In this document: piece after piece, positions 56,181 through 63,650 of the stretch
Layout of the letters: every line of letters begins with the position of its first letter
Numbering within the stretch: the first letter of the stretch is position 1
Source: Flavobacterium sp.
GTDB taxonomy: Bacteria > Bacteroidota > Bacteroidia > Flavobacteriales > Flavobacteriaceae
Direction: 5' to 3'
DNA length: 64,000 bases
Assembly (NCBI GenBank): GCA_018401995.1
Contig: JAGYJR010000006.1
Coordinates: 53,157-117,156 of the forward strand
Notes under the pieces: model-generated
Told to the model about the DNA's origin: nothing
Databases searched by the model: none
What the model saw: only the letters and a program-made list of their open reading frames with translations
Program-made: the position numbers and the translations under genes

Positions 56181-58673
56181 ATGAAAATACAAAATTACAT
56201 CAACGGACATTGGATAGAAGGAAAAGGAGAAGGAATGCCTTTATTCGATTCAGTTACAGGTGAAATCATTGCTCACGCTTCCACAGAAGGAATCGATTTT
56301 GCTGAGGTTTTGCATTACGGTAGAACCAAAGGCGGAGAGAAACTTCGTAAAATGACCTTTCAAGAAAGAGGAAATATGTTGAAAAGTTTGGCTTTATATT
56401 TAACCAAACGAAAAGACTATTTCTACGAAATCAGTTATAAAACCGGTGCAACAAAAGTAGACAGCTGGATTGATATCGAAGGTGGTTTTGGTAATTTATT
56501 TGCCAATGCTTCGCTACGAAAGTTGTTCCCAAATCAATCGTATCACGTTGAAGGCGATGCTATTGATTTATCTCGTGGCGGAAGATTTATGGCGCACCAT
56601 ATTTTAGTTCCAAAACGAGGTGTGGCTGTTCATATTAACGCCTTCAATTTCCCGGTTTGGGGAATGTTGGAAAAATGTGCTGTTAACTGGATGGCGGGAG
56701 TTCCAGCTGTTGTGAAACCAGCAACTTCAACCTCATATTTAACAGAAGCTGTTGTGCGTGAAATCATCAATTCAAAAATATTACCAGAAGGCGCTTTACA
56801 GTTAATTTGTGGTTCAGCGCATACTATTTTGGATACTATCGAAAGTCAGGATGTAGTAACATTTACAGGTTCTGCATCAACAGGAAGAAAATTAAAATCG
56901 CATACGCAAATTATCAACGAATCAGTGCCATTCAACATGGAAGCGGATTCTTTAAACGCATCAATTTTAGGAGAAGATGCGGTTCCAGGAACACCAGAAT
57001 TTGATTTGTTTATCAGTCAAGCAAGAAGTGAAATCACGGTAAAATGCGGACAAAAATGTACGGCCATTCGTAGATTAATTGTTCCAGAAAACTTGATTGA
57101 TGATGTTCAAATTGCTCTTGGAAAAGCTTTAGATAAAGTAACCATCGGTGACCCAAGATTAAAAGAAGTGAGAATGGGCTCATTGGTAAGTAAAGACCAA
57201 GTAAAAGAAGTAAAAGATAGAGTTAGAGAAATTGCGCAAACAGCTTCAATCGTTTATGGTGATTTGGATAAATTGGAATTAATTGGAGCCAATGAAAACG
57301 GTGCATTTATTAGTCCAATGTTACTTCGTGAGGAAAATCCATTCGTAAACATTTCCGTTCATGAAACCGAAGCATTTGGACCAGTTTCCACTTTAATGCC
57401 CTACAAAAATATCGATGAAGCTATCGAATTAGCACAAATGGGGAAAGGTTCATTAGTGTCTTCCATTGTTACTAATTCAGATGCAACAGCAAAAGAATAT
57501 GTAATCGGAGCCGCTTCACACCACGGAAGAATTTTGGTATTGAACAGAGAAAACGCTAAACAAAGCACGGGTCATGGTTCGCCACTTCCATTATTGGTTC
57601 ACGGTGGTCCTGGTCGAGCTGGTGGAGGAGAAGAAATGGGCGGTGTTCGTGGAATCAAACATTACATGCAACGTTGCGCCGTTCAAGGTTCGCCAACCAC
57701 TTTAACCGAAATTACAGGAATTTACCAACCCAATTCAAAATATAAAGAAATTTCCCAACATCCATTCCAATACCATTGGGAAGATATTGAACCAGGAATG
57801 TCGCTTCGCACGCACAATAGAACAGTGACTGATTCAGATATCATCAGTTTTGCGAACCTAACTTGGGATCATTTCTACGCACACACCGATATCACTTCTT
57901 TAGATGGAAGTATTTTCAAAAAGAGAACGGCTCACGGCTATTTCATTTTAGCTGCTGCTGCAGGTTTGTTCGTGTATCCAAATAAAGGACCAGTGGCTGC
58001 GAATTACGGTTTGGAAGAATGTCGTTTCTTACGTCCAATTTACCACAATGATACGGTTTACGTTCGATTAACGTGCAAACAAAAAATCGATAGAGATGTA
58101 GCTTCGGCTGAACATCCAAGCGGAATTGTAAAATGGTTTGTTGAAGTTTTTGATACTGAAAATGAATTGGTTGCTATTGCTACAATCTTAACCATGGTAC
58201 AAAAGAAACAAGAAGTTTTTGTTGAAATGACCAATGAAAAAGTGGAAGCTTGTATTAATAAATTAACCCAAGATTTGAAACCAAAATGGGGAATTTTAAC
58301 GCCCCAACATTTACTAGAACATCTAGAGCAAGGATACAGAATTATGTCGGGTGAAATTCAAGATTTTGAAATTGCAACGCCAGAGAAAATTTTAGAAAAA
58401 GTACATCATTCGTTGTATAATCATGAGAAATTTCCGCAAGGAACCGCTTTCCCAACCATGAAAAAAGGAGAATTAGAAGATTTAATTCATCCAGATTTTG
58501 AAATAGCAAAAGCGAAATTTTTCGAAGCAAGAGCTGCTTACCAAGCATTTTTCAAAGAAAATCCAGAAGCAGTTATGAAAAATATGGTTTTCGGTGAATT
58601 GAATCGTTATGAATCGTATTTATTGGAAAGAAAACATTTGAATCATCATTTTGAACAATTTGGAGTTTTATAA
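56181..58673 (+). CDS. paaZ: Bifunctional PaaZ (oxepin-CoA hydrolase / aldehyde dehydrogenase) with C-terminal extension
   Basis: 830 residues; E. coli PaaZ has 681. The aldehyde dehydrogenase part (about 1-525) has catalytic Glu254 (FNMEADSLNASILG) and Cys293 (CGQKCTAIR). The MaoC-type hydratase (about 535-680) has NLTWDHFYAHTD and TAHGYFIL. The last 140 residues (about 690-830, WGILTPQHLLEHLEQGYRIM) form a helical domain of the DinB/DUF1569 type, not part of the usual PaaZ. It opens the oxepin-CoA ring and oxidises the aldehyde. Confidence 0.92.
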   Translation: MKIQNYINGHWIEGKGEGMPLFDSVTGEIIAHASTEGIDFAEVLHYGRTKGGEKLRKMTFQERGNMLKSLALYLTKRKDYFYEISYKTGATKVDSWIDIEGGFGNLFANASLRKLFPNQSYHVEGDAIDLSRGGRFMAHHILVPKRGVAVHINAFNFPVWGMLEKCAVNWMAGVPAVVKPATSTSYLTEAVVREIINSKILPEGALQLICGSAHTILDTIESQDVVTFTGSASTGRKLKSHTQIINESVPFNMEADSLNASILGEDAVPGTPEFDLFISQARSEITVKCGQKCTAIRRLIVPENLIDDVQIALGKALDKVTIGDPRLKEVRMGSLVSKDQVKEVKDRVREIAQTASIVYGDLDKLELIGANENGAFISPMLLREENPFVNISVHETEAFGPVSTLMPYKNIDEAIELAQMGKGSLVSSIVTNSDATAKEYVIGAASHHGRILVLNRENAKQSTGHGSPLPLLVHGGPGRAGGGEEMGGVRGIKHYMQRCAVQGSPTTLTEITGIYQPNSKYKEISQHPFQYHWEDIEPGMSLRTHNRTVTDSDIISFANLTWDHFYAHTDITSLDGSIFKKRTAHGYFILAAAAGLFVYPNKGPVAANYGLEECRFLRPIYHNDTVYVRLTCKQKIDRDVASAEHPSGIVKWFVEVFDTENELVAIATILTMVQKKQEVFVEMTNEKVEACINKLTQDLKPKWGILTPQHLLEHLEQGYRIMSGEIQDFEIATPEKILEKVHHSLYNHEKFPQGTAFPTMKKGELEDLIHPDFEIAKAKFFEARAAYQAFFKENPEAVMKNMVFGELNRYESYLLERKHLNHHFEQFGVL

Positions 58674-58689
58674 ACTCCAAATTGTTCAA
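58651..58689 (+). repeat. Perfect 18-base hairpin over the paaZ stop codon
   Basis: The arms TTGAACAATTTGGAGTTT (58651-58668) and AAACTCCAAATTGTTCAA (58672-58689) are exact complements with a 3-base loop. The paaZ stop (58671-58673) lies at the loop. No T-run follows, so it is not a classical terminator. Confidence 0.8.
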
Positions 58690-58692
58690 AAA

Positions 58693-58712
58693 TTCCCGAG
58701 AATTCGGGAATC
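58693..58712 (+). repeat. 20-bp inverted repeat, left end of the GIY-YIG cassette
   Basis: TTCCCGAGAATTCGGGAATC is the exact reverse complement of 59036-59055. Each copy is itself nearly palindromic (TTCCCGA / TCGGGAA). Confidence 0.9.
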
Positions 58713-58730
58713 TCGTAATTAAAATTTCTG

Positions 58731-59027
58731 ATGTCTGAAAAACATTATTTATACATTATTACAAATAAAAATGAAGGAGTACTTTATATTGGTATAACTA
58801 ATAATTTAAAAAGAAGAATATATCAACATAAAAATAAAGTACATAAGTCAACTTTCTCAGCTAGATATAACTTAGATAAGTTAGTTTATTTTGAAATTTT
58901 TGATTCAAAAGATGAAGCATTATTAAGAGAAGTTAGAATGAAAAAGTGGAACAGAGAATGGAAAATGAATTTAATAAAGAGTTTTAATCCAGAATGGAAA
59001 GATTTATATAGTGAAATTAAAGTTTAA
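58731..59027 (+). CDS. Small GIY-YIG endonuclease-domain protein
   Basis: 98 residues. The GIY-YIG motif is seen as YLYIITNKN and VLYIGITNNLKRRIYQHK, with the usual following Arg and a late Glu (REVRMKKWNREWK) that binds metal. Such small proteins often lie in mobile contexts. This one sits between perfect 20-bp inverted repeats inside the paa operon, so it is probably a mobile or recently moved unit. Its function for the host is unknown. Confidence 0.88.
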   Translation: MSEKHYLYIITNKNEGVLYIGITNNLKRRIYQHKNKVHKSTFSARYNLDKLVYFEIFDSKDEALLREVRMKKWNREWKMNLIKSFNPEWKDLYSEIKV

Positions 59028-59035
59028 TTAAAAAA

Positions 59036-59055
59036 GATTCCCGAATTCTCGGGAA
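59036..59055 (-). repeat. 20-bp inverted repeat, right end of the GIY-YIG cassette
   Basis: GATTCCCGAATTCTCGGGAA, exact reverse complement of 58693-58712. It lies 6 bases before the start of the next gene. Confidence 0.9.
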
Positions 59056-59061
59056 ATAAAT

Positions 59062-59811
59062 ATGGAAGCATACGTAAAACACAACATACAAGAAGGAATT
59101 GCAACAATTGAGTTTTTTCATCCAGAACAAAATTCGTTGCCAGGAGCAATTTTAGCTCAATTAGCCAATACAATCACTGAAGTTGGTAACAAAGAAGAAG
59201 TAAAAGTCATCATTTTACAAAGTGGTGGCGACCGAACGTTCTGCGCTGGAGCAAGTTTCAAAGAACTAATCGCCATTGATGATGCTGCAACAGGAAAAGT
59301 GTTTTTCTCAGGATTTGCCAATGTAATCAATGCGATGCGCAAATGTCCAAAATTCATCATTGGAAGAATTCAAGGAAAAACTGTTGGTGGAGGCGTTGGA
59401 ATTGCAGCAGCAACAGATTATTGTATGGCAACCCAATTCGCAGCTATTAAATTAAGCGAATTGAATGTTGGAATCGGACCTTTTGTAGTTTCTCCAGCCA
59501 TTGAAAGAAAAATGGGAGTTTCAGCGACTTCCCAAATTGCCATTGATGCCAATTCATTTTACGATGCCAAATGGGCAAAAGAAAAAGGATTATTTGCCAA
59601 TGTGTACGAAAGCATTGAAGCATTAGACGAAGCGGTTTTATCATTTGCAAAGCATTTATGTACGTACAATCCAGAAGCTATGTTAGAAATGAAGAAGATT
59701 TTCTGGAGAGGCACCGAAGATTGGGACAATTTATTAGCCGAAAGAGCCACAATCAGCGGAAGATTAGTGTTGTCAGAATTTACAAAAGAAACGTTGAAAA
59801 AATTTAAATAA
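59062..59811 (+). CDS. Enoyl-CoA hydratase/isomerase family protein with unusual active site
   Basis: 249 residues, crotonase fold (FCAGASFKEL as oxyanion region). Where the active hydratases have a Glu (GGGCE) it has GGGVG, and the second Glu position reads IGPFVVSPAI. Both catalytic Glu residues are thus missing. Position suggests PaaF (2,3-dehydroadipyl-CoA hydratase), but the residues argue against standard chemistry. I leave the symbol blank. Confidence 0.8.
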   Translation: MEAYVKHNIQEGIATIEFFHPEQNSLPGAILAQLANTITEVGNKEEVKVIILQSGGDRTFCAGASFKELIAIDDAATGKVFFSGFANVINAMRKCPKFIIGRIQGKTVGGGVGIAAATDYCMATQFAAIKLSELNVGIGPFVVSPAIERKMGVSATSQIAIDANSFYDAKWAKEKGLFANVYESIEALDEAVLSFAKHLCTYNPEAMLEMKKIFWRGTEDWDNLLAERATISGRLVLSEFTKETLKKFK

Positions 59812-59894
59812 TTAAAGAACATTGAATATAGAAATTGGAATTTAGACCGTTTATAAATCTATTTTCTAACTTCTAACCTCTAATTTCTAAAAAT

Positions 59895-60491
59895 ATGATT
59901 TACGAATTCAAAGGTTACATCCCCGTTGTTCATGAAAGTAGTTTTGTACACCCACAAGCTGCGGTTACTGGTAATGTGATTATTGGTAAAAATGTCTATG
60001 TGGGTCCAGGTGCAGCCATTCGTGGTGATTGGGGCGAAATTATCATCGAAGACGGTTGTAATGTTCAGGAAAATTGTACTATTCACATGTTTCCAGGGAA
60101 ATCTATGGTTTTGAAAGCGGGAGCACATATCGGTCACGGAGCTATTATTCACGGAGCTAACATAGGCGCCAATTGTTTGGTAGGAATGAATGCCGTTATC
60201 ATGGACGATGTGACAATTGGAGATGAATGTATCATTGGTGCATTGGCATTTGTAAAAGCAGGAACGCAAATTCCCAATCGTAAAATGGTAGTGGGAAATC
60301 CAGCGACAATCATTAAAGATGTTTCTGATGAATTAATTGCATGGAAAACCAAAGGAACCGCTTTGTACCAACAATTACCAAAAGAGTGTTTCGAAACATT
60401 GAAAGCAGTTGAACCGTTGCGAGAAATTCCTGAAAACAGACCCTCGCAAGAAACCTTTTATGCAACATTAAATGAATTTAAAAATAAGTAG
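59895..60491 (+). CDS. paaY: Phenylacetate-associated gamma-carbonic-anhydrase-like protein PaaY
   Basis: 198 residues, left-handed beta-helix with repeats (VTGNVIIGKNVYVGPGAAIR). Metal ligands are likely in IHMFPG, HIGHGAIIHG and the nearby His. PaaY is a thioesterase-like protein in some bacteria; the role here is inferred from the cluster. Confidence 0.88.
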   Translation: MIYEFKGYIPVVHESSFVHPQAAVTGNVIIGKNVYVGPGAAIRGDWGEIIIEDGCNVQENCTIHMFPGKSMVLKAGAHIGHGAIIHGANIGANCLVGMNAVIMDDVTIGDECIIGALAFVKAGTQIPNRKMVVGNPATIIKDVSDELIAWKTKGTALYQQLPKECFETLKAVEPLREIPENRPSQETFYATLNEFKNK

Positions 60492-60553
60492 ACAGTCTCA
60501 GTCTCAGTTTTCAGATACAATTGGAACTGCGACTGCGACTGCGACTGAAAACT
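60492..60553. repeat. CAGTCTCAGTTTTCAG and ACTGCGACTG repeats before the E2 gene
   Basis: The units are CAGTCTCAGTCTCAG, then tandem ACTGCGACTG; related to 32031, 50289 and 54833. Confidence 0.65.
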
Positions 60554-60558
60554 AAAAT

Positions 60559-61848
60559 ATGATAATAGAATTCAAAATGCCCAAAATGGGTGAAAGTATT
60601 TCAGAAGCTACCATCATCAATTGGTTGAAAAACGTAGGCGATGTAGTGGAAGCCGAAGAAACGATTTTGGAAGTAGCAACCGATAAAGTAGATAGCGAAG
60701 TTCCATCGCCAGTAACGGGTGTGATTACTGAAATTCGTTACCAAAAAGATGCAGTAGTAGCTGTTGGAGAAATTTTGGCATTAATTGAAGCCGATGCAAA
60801 TGCTGTTGTGGAAAAGAAAGCCGAAGAAAAGCCAGTTGTAAAAGAAAATCCAACTGTTTCAGTTACCAATACTTCATCACCACCAGCACAACCGATTCAA
60901 TTAAAATCCAATCCAGATGCGTTTTTGTCACCTTTGATTGTTAGTATTGCCCAAAAGGAAAACCTTTCATTGGAAGAAGTACAAAGCATTCCTGGAACTG
61001 GAGCAGAAGGAAGAATTCGGAAAAGTGACGTTTTCAACTACCTGAAAAACAGAAAATATCCACTACAATCTAAACCGATAATTAATAGTTCGCAACCAAC
61101 TTCAACTTATCCAAAACCAGTAATTGCTTTCAACGAAGAGAAAGATTACATCATTGAAATGGATAGAATGCGTAAGATGATTGCGGATCATATGGTATAT
61201 TCCAAACAAACTTCGCCGCACGTGACTTCATATTTGGAAGTAGACGTAACGAATTTGGTAAACTGGAGAAATGCCGTAAAAGATAAATTTCAAGAGAAAT
61301 ACAACGAAAAACTAACGTTCACACCTGTCTTTATTGACGCTGTAGCTAGAGCCATCGCTGATTTTCCATTAATAAATGTTTCGGTTGATGATAAGAAAAT
61401 TATCGTTCATAAAGATATTAATATTGGAATGGCAACTGCTTTACCAACAGGAAATCTAATCGTTTCGGTAGTCAAAAATGCCAATGAAAAAGATATTCCA
61501 ACAATCGCTAAAACCGTAAATCATTTGGCAGTAAGCGCAAGAGAAAACAAGCTGAAACCCGAAGATGTAAAAGGAAGTACGTTTACCATTTCTAATGTGG
61601 GAACTTTCGGAAGTTTGATGGGAACACCAATTATCAACCAACCTGAAGTAGCGATTTTAGCTTTAGGAATCATCAAAAAGCGTCCAGAAGTAATTACTAC
61701 CGAAAAAGGAGATGAAATTGCAATTCGTAGCATGATGTTCTTGTCGTTATCATTTGACCATCGCGTAGTAGATGGCTTCTTAGGCGGTTCATTCTTAAAG
61801 CGAGTAGGCGATTACCTAGAAAAATTTGACCCAAACACACCAATATAA
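60559..61848 (+). CDS. 2-oxoacid dehydrogenase E2 component (dihydrolipoamide acyltransferase)
   Basis: 429 residues. A lipoyl domain (about 1-80) with the lipoylated Lys in EVATDKVDSEV, a short peripheral-subunit-binding domain (about 124-165, GTGAEGRIRKSDV) and the catalytic domain with FDHRVVDGF. The E1 gene begins at 63651. The complex type, branched-chain or another, is uncertain; ilvE and E1 next door favour a branched-chain 2-oxoacid complex. Confidence 0.92.
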   Translation: MIIEFKMPKMGESISEATIINWLKNVGDVVEAEETILEVATDKVDSEVPSPVTGVITEIRYQKDAVVAVGEILALIEADANAVVEKKAEEKPVVKENPTVSVTNTSSPPAQPIQLKSNPDAFLSPLIVSIAQKENLSLEEVQSIPGTGAEGRIRKSDVFNYLKNRKYPLQSKPIINSSQPTSTYPKPVIAFNEEKDYIIEMDRMRKMIADHMVYSKQTSPHVTSYLEVDVTNLVNWRNAVKDKFQEKYNEKLTFTPVFIDAVARAIADFPLINVSVDDKKIIVHKDINIGMATALPTGNLIVSVVKNANEKDIPTIAKTVNHLAVSARENKLKPEDVKGSTFTISNVGTFGSLMGTPIINQPEVAILALGIIKKRPEVITTEKGDEIAIRSMMFLSLSFDHRVVDGFLGGSFLKRVGDYLEKFDPNTPI

Positions 61849-61860
61849 AACCCAATAGTC

Positions 61861-62916
61861 ATGCAAAATGCTATAAAAATTACAAAAGTTACCGAATCAA
61901 AAGCTCATGAAGTGGATTTGAACAACATCACCATGGGAACAAGATTCACTGATCATATGTTCATTTGCGATTACCAAAATGGCGAATGGAACAACCCAAG
62001 AATTGAACCATTAGCATTAATTCCAACACATCCAGCAGCAATGGCATTGCATTACGGTCAAGCCATTTTTGAAGGAATGAAAGCCACTTTAGGAAAAGAC
62101 GGAACACCATTATTGTTTCGTCCTGACCAAAATGCCAAACGAATGAATTTTAGTGCTGACAGAATGGGAATGCCTGCTTTTCCTGAAGGTTTATTTGTAG
62201 AAGCTTTGAAGCAATTGGTAGCTATTGAGAAAAATTGGGTACCAACACAAAAAGGAAGCGCTTTGTATTTGCGTCCGTTTATGTATGCTGATGAAGCGTT
62301 TATTGGAATGCGTGCAGCTACTAGTTATAAGTTCATAGTAATTGCATCGCCAGCGGGACCATTTTTTAGTCGTCCAATTAAATTATATGCCGAAAACAAA
62401 TACGTTCGCGCGGTAAATGGTGGAACAGGAGAAGCCAAAGCAGCAGGAAATTATGCAGCAGCTATTCGTCCAACAGAGTATGCCAAAGCAAAAGGATATG
62501 ACCAAGTACTTTGGTTAGATGCACAAAATTTCGAGTACATTCAAGAAGTGGGAACTATGAATATTTTCATTAAAATTGGTGGAAAATTCATTACACCTGA
62601 CTTGAGCGGTTCAATTTTGGCAGGAATTACTAGAATGAGTGTTATCGAATTACTGAAACACAAAGGTTTTGAAGTAGAAGAACGTCCAATTACACTTTCT
62701 GAAATCAAAGAAGCTTACGCGAATGGAACGCTTGAAGAAGCTTTCGGAGTGGGAACAGCAGTAGGAATTGCGATGATTGAAGAAATTGGAAATGAAGATT
62801 TTAAAATTGCTTTTACCAAAGGAAATCCTGTTGGAAGTGATGTCCAAGATACTTTAAATAAGATTAAAGTTCAAGAATTAGAAGATACATTTGGTTGGAT
62901 TGTTGAAGCGAAATAA
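61861..62916 (+). CDS. ilvE: Branched-chain amino acid aminotransferase
   Basis: 351 residues, PLP fold type IV. The catalytic Lys lies in GEAKAAGNYAAAIR. Features are HYGQAIFEGMKA near the N-terminus and LSGSILAGITRMS. It interconverts Leu/Ile/Val and their 2-oxoacids; aromatic substrates are possible. It starts 12 bases after the E2 gene. Confidence 0.95.
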   Translation: MQNAIKITKVTESKAHEVDLNNITMGTRFTDHMFICDYQNGEWNNPRIEPLALIPTHPAAMALHYGQAIFEGMKATLGKDGTPLLFRPDQNAKRMNFSADRMGMPAFPEGLFVEALKQLVAIEKNWVPTQKGSALYLRPFMYADEAFIGMRAATSYKFIVIASPAGPFFSRPIKLYAENKYVRAVNGGTGEAKAAGNYAAAIRPTEYAKAKGYDQVLWLDAQNFEYIQEVGTMNIFIKIGGKFITPDLSGSILAGITRMSVIELLKHKGFEVEERPITLSEIKEAYANGTLEEAFGVGTAVGIAMIEEIGNEDFKIAFTKGNPVGSDVQDTLNKIKVQELEDTFGWIVEAK

Positions 62917-62925
62917 TGTTCGCTT

Positions 62926-63098
62926 TAGCCCCATCGGGGCGCTCTGTTTGTAGAATAAATAAGCACATTCAGATTAGCCCCATCGGGGCGCCCTGTTTGT
63001 AGAAAATAGATAAGCACATTCAGATTAGCCCCATCGGGGCGCCCTGTTTGTAGATAAATAATAACGTTAAATAAGCTCCGTAGGAGCGTCCTGATTGT
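62926..63098 (+). repeat. REP-like hairpin array 5-8 upstream of the RAYT gene
   Basis: Four units at 62926, 62975, 63026 and 63074. The core is TAGCCCCATCGGGGCGCCC; the last is AGCTCCGTAGGAGCGTCC. The units at 62975 and 63026 sit in tandem copies of about 51 bases that also share AAGCACATTCAGATT. The array is too regular and too hairpin-rich for a CRISPR; there are no spacers. Confidence 0.85.
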
Positions 63099-63103
63099 AA
63101 TAT

Positions 63104-63565
63104 ATGCCAAACACCTATTCACAATTATACGTTCAAATTGTTTTTACCGTAAAAGGAAGAGCAAATTTAATCGCTACAAAAAATAAAGAAGAGTTGCACA
63201 AGTTTATAACAGGAATTGTTGCCAATAGAGGTCAAAAAATGTTAGCTATTTATGCCATGCCAGATCACATACATTTGTTAATTGGCATTAAACCAAATAT
63301 TGCTCTTTCAGATTTGGTGAGAGATATTAAAGCAGGTTCTTCCAAATTTATTAACGACTCTAAATGGGTTAATGGAAAATTTTCATGGCAAGAAGGATTT
63401 GGTGCTTTTTCCTATTCAAAAAGTAGTTTAGACAATGTGATAAATTACATTTTAAACCAAGAAGAACATCACAAGAAAAAAACATTTAAAGAAGAATATA
63501 TTGAGTTTCTTGAGAAATTTGAGATTGATTACGATGATAAATATTTGTTTGAATGGATAGATTAG
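63104..63565 (+). CDS. REP-associated tyrosine transposase (RAYT, Y1 family)
   Basis: 153 residues, normal for a Y1 transposase. The metal-binding HUH motif is PDHIHLLIG and the catalytic Tyr lies in the helix SKSSLDNVINYILNQEEHHK. RAYT proteins recognise REP hairpins. Here REP-like units lie on both sides (62926-63098 and inverted at 63569-63637), which suggests an active or recent element. It sits between ilvE and the E1 gene. Confidence 0.9.
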   Translation: MPNTYSQLYVQIVFTVKGRANLIATKNKEELHKFITGIVANRGQKMLAIYAMPDHIHLLIGIKPNIALSDLVRDIKAGSSKFINDSKWVNGKFSWQEGFGAFSYSKSSLDNVINYILNQEEHHKKKTFKEEYIEFLEKFEIDYDDKYLFEWID

Positions 63566-63568
63566 TTT

Positions 63569-63637
63569 CAGGTCGCTCCGATGGAGCTATTAGGAATTAA
63601 TGAGATTTATTACAAACAGTACGCTCCTACGGAGCTA
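63569..63637 (-). repeat. Inverted REP-like units downstream of the RAYT gene
   Basis: On the minus strand: TAGCTCCATCGGAGCGACC (63573-63591) and TAGCTCCGTAGGAGCGTAC (63619-63637), each followed by the flank of the TTTGTAA type. The orientation is opposite to the units upstream. Confidence 0.8.
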
Positions 63638-63650
63638 AAAAAATATAAAA

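Noticed and set aside
62925..63122. A minus-strand open frame of 65 residues in the REP array, and a possible CRISPR
   Set aside because: The frame is an artefact of a repeated unit translating to TGRPDGANLNVLIY-like peptides. The array has no spacers and its units are hairpins of REP type, with no cas genes near.
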